64,000 nucleotides of DNA from Okapia johnstoni (lineage: Eukaryota > Chordata > Mammalia > Artiodactyla > Giraffidae): positions 29,176,001-29,240,000 of the forward strand of contig CM044314.1 of the NCBI GenBank assembly GCA_024291935.2. The letters are read 5' to 3'. Under the pieces are notes generated by a model. It worked only from the letters and a program-made list of their open reading frames with translations. It ran no database searches and was not told where the DNA came from. Below are positions 33,588-45,394 of the stretch, in pieces (position 1 is the first letter of the stretch; the number at the start of each line of letters is the position of its first letter). The position numbers and the translations under genes are program-made.

Positions 33588-36263
33588 CAGTTAGTTCAGT
33601 TGCTCAGTCGTGTTTGACTCTTTGAGACCCCATGAATTGCAGCACGCCAGGCATCCCTGTCCATCACCAACTCCCAGAGTTTACCCAAACCCATGTCCAT
33701 CGAATCGGTGATGCCCTCCAGACATCTCATCCTCTGTCGTCCCCTACTCCTCCTGCCCCCAATCCTTCCCAGCATCAGGGTCTTTTCCAATGAGTCAACT
33801 CTTCGCATCAGGCAGCCAAAGTATTGGAGTTTCAGCTTCAACATCAGTCCTTCCAATGAACACCCAGGGCTGATCTCCTTTAGGATGGACTGGTTGGATC
33901 TTCTTGCAGTCCAAGGGACTCTCAAGAGTCTTCTCCAACACCACAGTTCAAAAGCATCAATTCTTAGGGGCTCAGCTTTCTCCACAGTCCAACTCTCACA
34001 TCCATACATGACTACTGGAAAAACCATAGCCTTGACTAGATGGACCTTTGTTGGCAAAGCAATGTCTCTGCTTTTTAATATGCTGTCTAGGTTGGTCATA
34101 ACTTTCCTTCCAAGGAGTAAGTGTCTTTTAATTTCATGGCTGCAATCACCATCAGCAGTGATTTTGGAGCCCAGAAAAATAAAGTCTGATACTGTTTCCA
34201 CTGTTTCCCCATCTATTTCCCATAAAGTGATGGGACCAGATGCCATGATCTTAGTTTTCTGAACGTTGAGCTTTAAGCCAACTTTTTCACTCTCCTCTTT
34301 CACTTTCCTCAAGAGGCTCTTTAGTTCTTCTTCACTTTCTGCCATAAGGGTGGTGTCATCTGCATATCTGAGCTTATTGATATTTCTCCTGGCAATCTTG
34401 ATTCCAGCTTGTGCTTCTTCCAGCCCAGCGCTCTCATGATGTACTCTGCATATAAGTTAAATAAGCAGGGTGACAATATACAGCCTTGACGTACTCCTTC
34501 CCCGATTTGGAACCAGTCTGTTGTTTCATGTCCAGTTTCTAACTGTTGCTTTCTGACCTGCATACAGGTTTCTCAAGAGGCAGCTCAAGCGGCCTGGTAT
34601 TCCCATCTCTTTCAGAATTTTCCACAGTTTATTGTGATCCACACAGTCAAAGCCTTTGGCATAGTCAATAAAGCAGAAATAGATGTTTTTCTGGAACTTT
34701 CTTGCTTTTTCAATGATCCAGTGGATGTTGGCAATTTGATCTCTGGTTCCTCTGCCTTTTCTAAAACCAGCTTGACCATCTGGAAGTTCCCGGTTCACGT
34801 ATTGCTGAAGCCTGGCTTGGAGAATTTTGAGAATTACTTTGATAGCGTGTGAGATGAGAGCAACTGTGTGGTAGTTTGAGCATTCTTTGGCATTGCCTTT
34901 CTTTGGGATTGGAATGAAAACTGACCTTTTCCAGACCTGTGGCCACTGCTCAATTTTCCAAATTTGCTGGCATATTGAGTGCAGCACTTTCACAGCATCA
35001 TCTTTTAGGATTTGAAGTAGCTCAATTGGAATTCCATCACCTCTACTAGCTTTGTTTGTAGTGAATGCTTCCTAAGGCCCACTTTATTTTGCATTCCAGG
35101 ATGTCTGGCTCTAGGTGAGTGATCACACCATCATGATTATCTGAGTCATGAAGATCCTTTTCGTACAGTTCTTCTGTGTATTCTTGCCACCTCTTCTTAA
35201 TATCTTCTGCTTCTGTTAGGTCCATACCATTTCTGTCCTTTATCGAGCCCATCTTTGCATGAAATGTTCCCTTGGTATCTCTAATTTTCTTGAAGAGATC
35301 TCTAGTCTTTCCCATTCTGTTGTTTTCCTCTATTTCTTCTCATTGATCGCTGAGGAAGGCTTTCCTATCTCTCCTTGCTATTCTTTGGAACTCTGCATTC
35401 AGATGGGTATATCTTTCCTTTTCTTCTTTGCTTTTGTCTTCTCTTATTTTCACAGCTATTTGTAAGGCCTCCTCAGGCAGCCATTCTGCTTTTTTGCATT
35501 TCTTTTTCTTGGGGATGGTCTTGATGCCTGTCTCTTGTACAGTGTCACAAACCTCTGTCCATAGTTCATCAGGCACTCTATCAGATCTAGTCCCTTAAAT
35601 CTACTTCTCACTTCCACTGTATAATCATAAGGGATTTGATTTAGGTCATACCTGAATGGTCTGGTGGTTTTCCCCACTTTCTTCAATTTAAGTCTGAATT
35701 TGGCAATAAGGAGTTCATGATCTGCACCACAGTCAGCTCCCAGTCTTGTTTTTGCTGACTGTACAGAGCTTCTCCATCTTTGGCTGCAAAGAATATAATC
35801 AATCTGATTTTGGTGTTGACCATTTTGTGATGTCCATGTGGAGAGTCTTCTCTTGTGTTATTGCAAGAGGGTGTTTGCTATGACCAGAGCGTTCTCTTCA
35901 CAAAACTCTATTAACCTTTGCCCTGCTTCATTCTGTACTCCAAGGCCAAATTTGCCTGTTACTCCAGATGTTTCCTGACTTTCTTCTTTTGCATTCCAGT
36001 CCCCTACAATGAAAAGGACATCTTTTTGGGGTGTTAGTTCTAAAAGGTCTTGTAGGTCTTCATAGAACCATTGAACTTCAGCTTCTTCAGCATTACTGGT
36101 CGGGGCATAGGCTTGGATTATTGTGATATTGAATGGTTTGCCTTGGAAACGAACAGAGATCATTCTGTCGTTTTTGAGATTGCATCCAAGTACTGCATTT
36201 CAGAGTCTTTTGTTGACTATAATGGCTACTCCATTTCTTCTAAGGGATTCTACCCACAGTAGT
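33588..36263 (-). pseudogene. BovB LINE, 2.7 kb, broken endonuclease/reverse-transcriptase gene
   Basis: This is the longest BovB copy here, minus strand, 5'-truncated (a full BovB is about 3.2 kb). The product would nick DNA and reverse-transcribe its own RNA. From the 5' side: endonuclease region with GDWNAK (frame 36163-35858) and ADHELL; linker frames at 35686-35340 and 35315-35046; reverse transcriptase frame 34993-34526 with GFRKGRGTRDQIANI and FIDYAKGFDCVDH; the YADD catalytic site at 34355-34366; C-terminal frame to 33596. Frame breaks occur near 34533-34541 (one extra base) and near 34428-34433 (one base missing), with further breaks upstream. It cannot make the protein. Confidence 0.95.
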
Positions 36264-36299
36264 AGATATAATAGTCATCTGAGTTAAGAACTAGTTTAA

Positions 36300-36830
36300 A
36301 TAGCAGGCTATTGATGGACATTAAATTGTTCCTAGTCTTTTGTGATTATCAACAATGCAGCCAAGAATAACACTGTACATATATCAATTCAACTCACTCT
36401 TACAGAAGTTTTCTATGTAATAGATTTTCAAAAGCGGAGTTACAGGGCCAAAAGGTGGATTCTGGAGATGTGGCTAAGTTATTCTAGATGCCCATAAGCT
36501 ATCTAAGAGAACTTTCCATATTCTCACCAACAGTGTATTTTCACACTTTGTGGTTTTGCCTTTTTATAGGTGAAAACTAGTATCTCATTGTAGTTTTAAT
36601 TTTATTTTTCTTATTAGAACTGAGGTTGAATATCTTTTTATATGTTTAAGAGCTATTGTACTTCCTTTTCTATAAGTGGTCCAATGCATAAAATCCTATC
36701 CATATCCTTTGCCCATATTTCTTTCAAGTTGTTTTTTCCGTATAAATGTTGGCTACTGAGTCCACCCAGTGATTTATTTTAAATTTTTGGTTATTGTATT
36801 TTTCATTTTTAGAATTTTCCCATTTATTTC
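36300..36830 (-). mobile_element. Old L1 (L1M), ORF2 end
   Basis: 'Tattctcaccaacagtgtat', 'tagtatctcattgtagttttaattt', 'gaggttgaatatcttttta' and 'ccatatcctttgcccatattt' follow the complement of the L1 ORF2 3' part. Strongly diverged. Confidence 0.75.
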
Positions 36831-37614
36831 TTCATTGCATATTCTATCTTAGGCTTCACCCATGGCTTCTACCTGTAGCACCTGATGAGGAGGAGGAATG
36901 GCAAGTCTTTGGGGGAATTGTTTGCCTACAGAAGGGCATATATGGCCAAAGTGTTTTTGCCCTGCTGGAAATCCTGGTTTTACATCTAAAGCAGGATGGA
37001 CTAACCTGGGTGAGTTGAAGGCTTTCAAGCCTTTATAAATCACAATACCATCATAAACCACAGTTATCTAGATAGTAATTCTTGGATTAGTCCCCACATT
37101 TATCTCCTGTGGACAAATATTAATGCTCAGAAGCAGCTGGTTAAGTTCCCAAGAAGGAAATGCTTAAATAACCACCTCATAATATGCAAGGTCCTCTCCC
37201 ACTACATCCTAAAATTTCACATTATTATGCCTCTTCTAATATCCTGCTTCTAAATTACCCTCCTTCAAGCCTGCCAGTCAAGAAAAGGGACCCGTTGTCG
37301 AGCCAGCTGAGTCTCAGACCTTTACCTCCCTTCTAGTGCTTGACGTCTACCCCTGCAGGACTTAATTGTGTTCTCAGTCAAGGCCTTCACTTGGAACCCT
37401 TTCTTTTTTCCCTCTGTCTAGGTTCTTTTGTCTCATATTCACATCTCTCCCCTTTTAACAAACAAACACCACCATGTAAACAACCATAGGCAACAGGAAC
37501 AGCAAACAAAACTATCCTTCTCTTTACTGCTCTCCTATGGTTATCACCAGCTTTTCTTTCCAGTTCAGTTTTTTTTTTCTTTCAAAAATTTAACTCATGT
37601 ATTAAAATTTTTAT
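36831..37614. other. Unique stretch
   Basis: No gene or repeat recognised. Short frames only. An AT-rich boundary leads into the next L1 fragment. Confidence 0.4.
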
Positions 37615-38170
37615 TTTAATTTTTCCCATTTTATTGAGCTGTAGTTGACAAACAGCATTGCATAGCTTAAGCTGTACACATAATGATTTTAATTATATGC
37701 ATTGTGAAATGATGACCTCTATAAATTGTAGTTAGCCTTAGCACCTGTCATCTCACATAGATAAAAAAGCAAGCAAAAATTGTGTTTTACTTGTGATGAG
37801 AACTCAAGGTTTACTCTCTTAACTACTTTTCTATATATCACCCAGCAGTTTTAGCTAAAGTCATCATGTTGTACATTACTTCTCTAGTACTTATTTGATT
37901 TTTAACTGGAAGTTTGTACCTTTTGACCACTTTCCTCCTTTCCTCCAATTTCTCTCCTTCTCCCACCCACTGCTACCTTGCCTCTGGTAGTCACAAATCA
38001 AATCTCCAATCCTTTTCTAGTATGAGGTTTTGTTGGTTTTTTTTTTTTAGATTCCATGTATAAGTGAGATCACACAGAATTTGTTTTTTTCCATCAAACT
38101 TAATTTCACTTAGCATAATGCCCTCAAGGTCCTTTATTGTTACAAATGGTAAGATTTTTTTTTTTTAATG
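37615..38170 (-). mobile_element. Old L1 (L1M), 3' UTR
   Basis: 'Cattttattgagctgtagttgacaaacag', 'tgtgaaatgatgacctc', 'caaggtttactctcttaac' and 'ccctcaaggtcctttattgt' are the complement of an L1M 3' UTR and ORF2 end. Confidence 0.75.
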
Positions 38171-38489
38171 TCCATCCAAGTTTCTGAAGAAATTAATCTG
38201 AGTCCTCATATCCCATTTCCCAGCTTTGATAAACTCCCCCACATCATTAAAAATTCCTTGTCAAGATCCTCAGCAACCTGAACATTGCCACGTCCAGAGA
38301 AAACATTCTGGTCCCATGAGACTTCTTGCTGTTTCTCAAAACTCTCAACCCTTTGGCTTATGACACTCCTTTATTTTTCCTCTTATCTTCCTAATGGTCC
38401 TGATCGCCATCAATTTTTCAGTAAACCAACCCTTTAACATGAATGATGGTAGAATAATGGCAATATTTTTGTAATAATAACCAACTCTA

Positions 38490-38655
38490 GTCTTTATTGA
38501 GCTCTTGCACTAGGTTCTAGGCCAGGTACTCAGAATGTATTATCACATTAAATATCACATATTCTCACATAGAAACCCATATAAAACCCCATTGTGGAAA
38601 TGCGGACCCTGAGAGATGTTAAGTTATTTGCCCAGGTTCATGCAGCTACTTCATG
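38490..38655 (-). mobile_element. MIR SINE
   Basis: 'Tattgagctcttgcactaggttctaggccaggtactcag' and 'ggaccctgagagatgttaagttatttgccc' follow the MIR consensus on the minus strand. Confidence 0.68.
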
Positions 38656-39214
38656 GAAAAGGATTTGGGTATTGATTTCTCAAGGGGTGCCTCCTTGGCC
38701 AGTTTCTCTATTCACTTTGTATCTTCTCCTTAAATTATTTTGTCCATTTTCATGGTCTTTAATGAGTGATATCTATGAAAAGTTTTTCTCAAACTAAGCT
38801 TCCAACTCCTATACCTAGGTTCCTCCTACACTTTGCTTAGAAACCTCTAACTCACAGTGTATCTATCTGAATCATCGTTTTCCTCCTTCCATCATATTCC
38901 TCCTTGTGTATTCTAGGTCTTTGGAAGTGGGATAGCCAGCTGCTACCTGACTGTACAAGAGACACGGAGAGCATTTTTGATTCCTCCTCTTTCCTTTATC
39001 TTTCATTTATCATGAAGTCTACTAAATTTGCTTCCTGTTGCTAGAATCCAGCTTTTTTTCTTTACCCCAATGAGTACTCTCAGATTCTGTCTGTTGTCTT
39101 TTAACTATGGCAATGGATTCCTACCAGGTCTCTTCACTCCCATTTTATCTCTTTTAAGTCAATAAGCTGTACTCCAAGAGTCTTCCCCTTCACACTGAAC
39201 TATAAAAATGACAA
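38656..39214. other. Unique stretch
   Basis: No gene or repeat family recognised. Confidence 0.4.
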
Positions 39215-39689
39215 TTCTGGCATCTGCTGCTATATAACAACCACATGAAATCTTAGAGGTCTAAAACAAAATGTATTATTGCTTAAATTCTGTGAGTTGA
39301 TGAGAGCGATTCTCATCTGGGGTTTCCCATGAAGTTGATTCTAATGGTGGCTGGGACTTTAATAGAGTCTTATAAAGGCTTGACCTGGCTGGACATTCAT
39401 GATGGCAGTCCATGTGTTGTTTTTTGGCAGGAATCTCAGCTGGGCTGATGACCAGATCAACCTACCTATGCCATCTTCTTGTGGATTGGGCTTCTGACAG
39501 CATGGGTTTGCTTCCAAGAAGAGATGCTGGGTCCTAAGAGAGAGTACCAAGAGACTAGGCAGAAGCTGTAAGACTTCTTAAGACTTACCCTTGGAATGTT
39601 GCCTCTGTTACCTTCTCTTAGTCAAAAAGTTGCTTAGACTAGCCCAAGATTCAAGAGGAAGGGAATTAGACCCTCCCTTTGAATATGGG
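39215..39689 (-). mobile_element. Ancient LTR-like repeat, family uncertain (copy 2)
   Basis: Same family and orientation as 30000-30530: 'tgctgctatataacaaccacatgaaatcttagaggtctaaaac' at the left and 'actagcccaagattcaagagg' at the right. A Bov-tA2 copy interrupts it at 39690. Confidence 0.48.
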
Positions 39690-39975
39690 GTCTTCCCTGG
39701 CAGCTCAGCTGGTAAAGAATCCACCTGCAATGCAGGGGACCTCAATTCGATTCTTGGGTCTGGAAGATTCGCTGGAGAAGAGATAAGCTACCCACTTCAG
39801 TATTCTTGGGTTTCCCTGGGGGCTCAGCTGGTAAAGAATCCACCTGCAAATGGGAGACCTAGGTTCTATCCCTGGGTTGGGAAGATCCCATGGAGAAGGG
39901 AACGGATACCCACTCCAGTATTCTGACCTGGAGAACTCCATAAACTATATATACGACTCAGTGACTTTCACTTTG
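39690..39975 (+). mobile_element. Bov-tA2 SINE
   Basis: Two tRNA-like heads ('gctcagctggtaaagaatcc' twice) and a short Bov-A tail that lacks the end of the body ('ccataaactatatatacgactcagtgac'). The flanks TTTGAATATGGGG (39679-39691) and TTTGAAAATGGGG (39974-39986) are a near-perfect target-site duplication. Confidence 0.92.
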
Positions 39976-39986
39976 AAAATGGGGAG

Positions 39987-40739
39987 TTGGGCACAGAGAG
40001 ATAATTCACTGAGGTGGTTATTGTGGAGACTCTTTTGCTCAATGACCATATCATTTTCATGTGCTGAACTCTTTCATTATTTCCAGCGAGTAGGAGATGA
40101 AGTTCAAGCTTTCTTAAATACCATGTGTAGACTTTTTAGGGTTTACGAACATCCATTTCTCCAACATCTTTTCCTTCCACTCTCAGCCTCCCACAATTAT
40201 TTGCTAATCGATTCACCCTACCTGTTCCCTAGACCTTAATGGCTATTCTGTCCTGTGATCCACCTTAAAATCCCTACCTATCCTTACCATTTGGCCTAGA
40301 CTGACCTATGTTTCCCAGAATTCCTTTTGCTTTATGTTTCAGGTTAGGGTTGGCCACAGAGAGTCTCTTGTAGCATATTTGGAGGGAGGAAGTGAAGGAG
40401 CTGCCATGATGCAGCTCACAGGTTGATGCTTCTCTGCTGGCTTGTCTTGTTGCTTTAGGGGCAGCAGTCAGGCCTGAAATCATTCCTGTTTTTCTGTATC
40501 CTCCTTCGTCCTCTCTGCCTCCCAGGACAGTTTTGTGATGGAGGGCACCACCTTGTTCTACAGGACAGCAACACCATTAAAGTCAGAGGTGACAAGAGTT
40601 GACATGGATTTGTCTGTCCCCTTGGGTTCCAGGTTACCTGCACTTCTCCACTGTGTTCCTTGAGATAGTACCCCTTTATAGAGACTGCTTGCTCAGCTCC
40701 CACAATTTTGTAAGGTAAAAATTCTGTAAAAAAATAACT
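39987..40739. other. Unique stretch
   Basis: The first part may be the remaining end of the ancient repeat at 39215-39689. The rest (40270-40720) is unique with no gene recognised. Confidence 0.35.
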
Positions 40740-40812
40740 ATACACATACATGCATACATGTATATATATATATGAACACACACATATACATATACATACA
40801 TATGTATACCAA
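40740..40812. repeat. (CA/TA)n compound microsatellite
   Basis: About 70 bp of mixed ACAT, TA and CA units, including a TATATATATATA core at about 40760-40772. Likely length-variable. Confidence 0.9.
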
Positions 40813-41009
40813 ATACATATATTACAACCTAGTGATTCTGTTTATCTGATCAAACTATGACTGATGTGGGTGAAAGGAGGTTACTGGGCAAAATTTAAGA
40901 CATGTCAAAAACAATGGCAAGCCACCTGGCTTTCCTAAAAATTCTTGCTGTGATAAAAATATAACCCATGAGAGCGCCATGATAGCTTATCTCACAGGAG
41001 GGCATAGGA

Positions 41010-41128
41010 GTTCACAGTGAGCCTTTGAAGGCTGAGAGTCTGAATTTCAAGGTTGTTTTCTCACTTTCTAGCTATGCTCATTAGGCAAACTTGAAACCTC
41101 AGTTTACTCATGGGTAAAATAGAAGGAG
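41010..41128 (+). mobile_element. MIR SINE, 5' part of a split copy
   Basis: 'Aggctgagagtctgaatttc', 'ctcactttctagctatgc', then AACCTCAGTTTACTCATGGG and TAAAATAG match MIR in order, up to the Bov-tA insertion at 41129. Confidence 0.75.
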
Positions 41129-41327
41129 GGCTTTCCTGGTGGCTCAGCGGTAAAGAAACCGCTTGCCAATGCAGGAGACATGGGTTTGATCCCTGGGTCA
41201 GGAAGATTCGTGAAGAAGGAAATGGCAATATTCTTGCCTGGGAAATGCCATGGACAGAGAAGCCAGGTGGGCTACAGTCCATGGGGTCACAAAACAGTCA
41301 TACACTACTTAGCAACCAAACAACAAC
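41129..41327 (+). mobile_element. Bov-tA SINE inside a MIR
   Basis: Plus-strand Bov-tA, from GGGCTTTCCTGGTGGCTCAG to the CAACAACA tail. The MIR bases AAAATAGAAGGAG (41116-41128) and AAAATAGAGGGA (41328-41339) form the target-site duplication. Confidence 0.94.
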
Positions 41328-41440
41328 AAAATAGAGGGAATAACCATATCTACTTCATGAGTTTATGGAGGATTAAGAGATAATCTACATAAAGTTCTTA
41401 GTATGTGACTACTATGTAATTAGCACTTACACCAAGTTAG
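41328..41440 (+). mobile_element. MIR SINE, 3' part of the split copy
   Basis: Continues the MIR consensus: 'ataaccatatctacttcatg', GGAGGATTAAGAGATAATCT, 'acataaagttcttagtatgtg'. Confidence 0.77.
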
Positions 41441-44400
41441 CTAACTTTAATTATGTAAAATATGTAAACTCTTGAAGATATCACTTTTGACCTTAATTTA
41501 TATTCCATTGATTTACGTTTATGCACATAATTCATAAACTGCATTTATGAAGTGCATGGATACTCCACAAACTGAAGATTAGAGATTATAGTGCAATGTA
41601 GAGATAATTAATATAAATATTTTGACACCATCCCTAGTCACTGATGAGTTAAAGAGTTTATAGTAATAAATATATTTATAGATATAAATATAAAGAAGAG
41701 AAATAATGTCAGAAATATTAATAAGATACAATGGATGATTACTATGATGTAGTCAGCTTGTCCTCATAACGTAAACTCAGTTATGTGACCTCTTCATTCT
41801 TTTTGTTCTTTCGGAAATTTCCCTTTAGCCCTAGAGTTTTAAATTCTTCCTACTTTAAAAACTGAATCAATCCTTGAATTTAAAAATGCTTTGTACATTA
41901 TAAACTTTATGTTTTGTCTCTTCTCTCTGTATTAACTTTTCAGGGAATCATTTAAGAAGCCAGACAAAGCCATGGCATTCAGAGTCAGCTGAAATATCGA
42001 TCCTTCTGGAAGGCATCCACAATCTACCAAAAACTTCGCAAAATGAGTAAATGAACACACACCCTAGAAGTTCCATAGGCTCTCTGTGATGCTATTTGCA
42101 GGGAGTGTGCAAAACCATGAGAGATGGTCTTGGAATGATTTGACTTTTCTATTTTTCTTCCCTTTTAGAACATTTGATTTTTTTCTTTTTTGAGTTCTCT
42201 TTGTTTATGAATTGAAAATACTTTTGTTTATTAAGCTAATTAAATTATTTTAAGAACATAAACAATATGAGATAAGGGACTCAAACATTGTGAGTCTCTC
42301 TGTCTCTCTCTGTGCTAACAAACGGTCCATGTCATAATAAAACAAGTCTATTTCTAAATAAGGCAAAAATGACTGGGTCTTGTCTGGTGAAGCAAGACAC
42401 CAAACACAGCGTCCCACTGTTTCTGCTGCCCTGGCTGCACCCTGGGAACTTCATGAAACCCCGTATTATGCATTGGAGACCAAAGGTCAGTTCCCAGACA
42501 ACAAAAGACAATGCCCTTGATATTTGCTTATCACCCTTCAGTGAGTGGGGAAGGCTCTAAATTGGGAGAATTTAAAGCAGGCCCTTCCATATATCTGCCT
42601 AAGACTGATGATCTTGTACCTGCTCTTACCTTATGAGCCTATACACACCCTGGGAGAACTCCACAGATTGCATTCCCACCTGGCATATAAGAGGCATCTG
42701 ACATTAACTGTATTCTATGAAACAGAGAAACAATTTTGCAATTTTTGTTTTGGAAATGAAACTTCAGTTCAAATATAATCTCACACAAAACTCCAATTTA
42801 TGAGATAAAGCAAAGCCAGCTCTAGCTGGGGCCACACCGCTTTCTTCCCTCTAGAAGGAGGAAGTCCTTAGGAGACCTTAGAACAGTGACTTGAAGATCA
42901 AAGATGAGATGAAAATTCTTGCAGTTCTAAATGCTGCTTTCTGAAAAACCCAATGTAATATTCTTCAAGCCCAAGAGAAGATGAGGGAGTGTACGTACCT
43001 TAGGCAGAGACAGAAAATATTCATTCTGCTTGGTGCATCTCTGAGGGTGACTGATGGTGCTGAGCCTGCTGCCTGACAGATTCTGCACCCTACCCAGCAC
43101 AAATGGTGGCTCTGAGGCTGCCTCCTGAGGATGCAAATCTCCAAGCACAGGGCTCAGGGACCTGACACACTCCTGTCCCATCCTGCCTGCATCTGTCTCC
43201 CTCTGACCATGGCCTGATTTACACCAGCTCCAGGGAAGTCACAGGAAGCATTTTGTTTACCTAGACTCTAGGAGCACAATGGAAACTGGGTAAATCAACA
43301 TTTTTTAGGGATGTGAAGGGAACTAGTGTTCAAGTTGCTACCTTGGGGCACATACCCTCAGATTAAAAATAAAGTAGGTACACCTTAGAATATAGTCTCT
43401 CCTCGAGGAACTCATGGTGTCATTGGAAAGGCTTATGGTATCCTGTGCTCCAGGTTTGTCTTGAGGGCCAATGGTGTCAAACCCATTGAAGAACTGTGTG
43501 GTGGAAGAATGAGCTTCTAACTATGCCTGGGATGACTGATCGTTGTGAGCATGTGGTTACGATGTATAAAGGCATGATCTAGCCTGTTCGTCTTAGTATT
43601 TAAAGTAAATTTCTGGAATTCAAGGAAGATTCTGTGTCATAATCTTAAAAATGAAATTCAGGGAGGAAGGATAATATTCTCTTGCTGTTAAGGGAAGACC
43701 AGTTTCCAGGAAGCAATGTCTCTGGAGGTGGATTCCCTCTTCTGTGGAGTCCAGTTGTTGTCCTTTGCTCCCTGTTGTCCTGGGCGATGTGTCAGTCGAG
43801 AGGGTGAGAGGGAGGGTGCTTGCCTGGGTCTGAGCCACAAAGCTGAGGAGCATCTCATGAAGGAGATGCATGGTTCCTGACTTTTGGCTCTCACCCATTC
43901 CTTTCCTGGAGTTCACTGGTAACTACTGAAAATTAAATATCCAAGACCAGACCCAATCTCTGGCGAGTTCAGCTGTAGCCAGGGGGAGTAGCTTCCAGAT
44001 GCCTGGCATGGTACCCATAACTTCCTGTTTGGATGATAGATTATGGGAACACCCAGATTACAGCCCTTATACAGCTAGAGAGCTGACCTGTTGCACCGAT
44101 AGTTGAGTGACTTTTTTTATAATGAGTATTTACAATTTATATATTATGAGGCAAAATATTGTCTATTGCTTTGCATTCTACCTCAAAACTGTGTCTGTGC
44201 TTTCTCAATTCTTCACCAAGAACCCTCATCTTGGAACATACACAGCATGTTTGTCATTTTTTTTTTAAATAAACTATTTAAGCAGGCAATCATTTGCGAA
44301 GATCCTTCAGATAAGAGAGAACAGAGGCTCTGGAAAGGGCTGCGTGGTGGCCACTTTCCAGAACTTTCTCTTGCATCATCTTAGCCATCATGCATCTGAG

Positions 44401-45394
44401 GCTGTCTATTGTCTTTTTTTGTGATGTTGGCGGAGAAGCATTTCAACAGGTCTCCCCTGGTCTCACCTCAAGTATGGAGAGCAGTGCCCTCCCAGGACAG
44501 GGAGAGAAGAGGAAGGAATCGGTGACCCTGGTCATTCTGACCTGTCCCCAGCTCTCCTTTCTGGTTCCACGTTGGTCTCCTCAGCACCATCACTCCCTCT
44601 CCTCCGCTCCCATCTTTCCTCTCCTCCTGTCTTCTCCCCTCTTTTTGCTTTCTTGTTCCAGACTTAGCCACCATATTGGGCCAGCGAGCTTCCACTGTCT
44701 TCCACAACTAAATCTTGGTTTCTTCTTTTGTTTTCTTTATGAATCAACGTACTAGAGAGGTTGGTTGGAGGGGAACACAAAGTTACAGATTCATGAAGGC
44801 AGGGAGTGCTAGTGGGCGCAGGGCTGAAGTCCCCTGGGGATGGAAAGACTCCTCTTCATTCTCAGTGCCCCGCTTTCTAGAAGACCGAGAGGCAAAGCTG
44901 TGAAACTTCATCTTGCTTCTCAGAGAGCTGAGAGGGCTGGCAGCACCTGTGGTCGGAAATTGGCCGGTTGATGCTAAGGGAAAGGAGGGAGAGCCATAAC
45001 GGTGGGGGTGGGAGGGCACGCGGTAAAGCGTCTGGGGAAATCGCTGAATTCCTAACTTCAACCCTTGGAACACCCCATCAGGCTTCCTGGCTACTTTTCT
45101 GCATCTTATTCCATGCCCAATTCCTGCTTTCTCTCCCTCTACTTCCCCCTAGAACAAAGGACCCTTTGGGCTATTTTAACCGTGAAGTCCTACTTGCTCC
45201 TCCCAACCCTACTGTTTCTGGTCATCAAGCAGAAGTGGCTCTTGCTATGCATCAGGCCAAAGTGTCTCGGGTTAAAGCTGACCCCAAACCATTATATAGC
45301 ACAACCCAGGCCGAGATAAGTGGGGAAGCTGTTTAAACCGGAGAAAGCACTACTACAAGTCCTCAGCCCTCCCTGAATTTTCGGTGCTGCCACC
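41441..45394. other. Longest stretch without a recognised repeat (about 4 kb)
   Basis: I recognise no young or old repeat family here. G+C rises from left to right, and 44390-45340 is pyrimidine-rich with CCTCC/TCTCC tracts (44575-44650). Frames up to 122 codons exist but carry no known domain. The segment leads straight into the CpG-rich block. It may contain regulatory DNA or non-coding RNA exons, which the sequence alone cannot show. Confidence 0.45.

Noticed and set aside
33693..34262. 189-codon plus-strand frame
   Set aside because: It is the antisense shadow of the BovB coding region on the minus strand.
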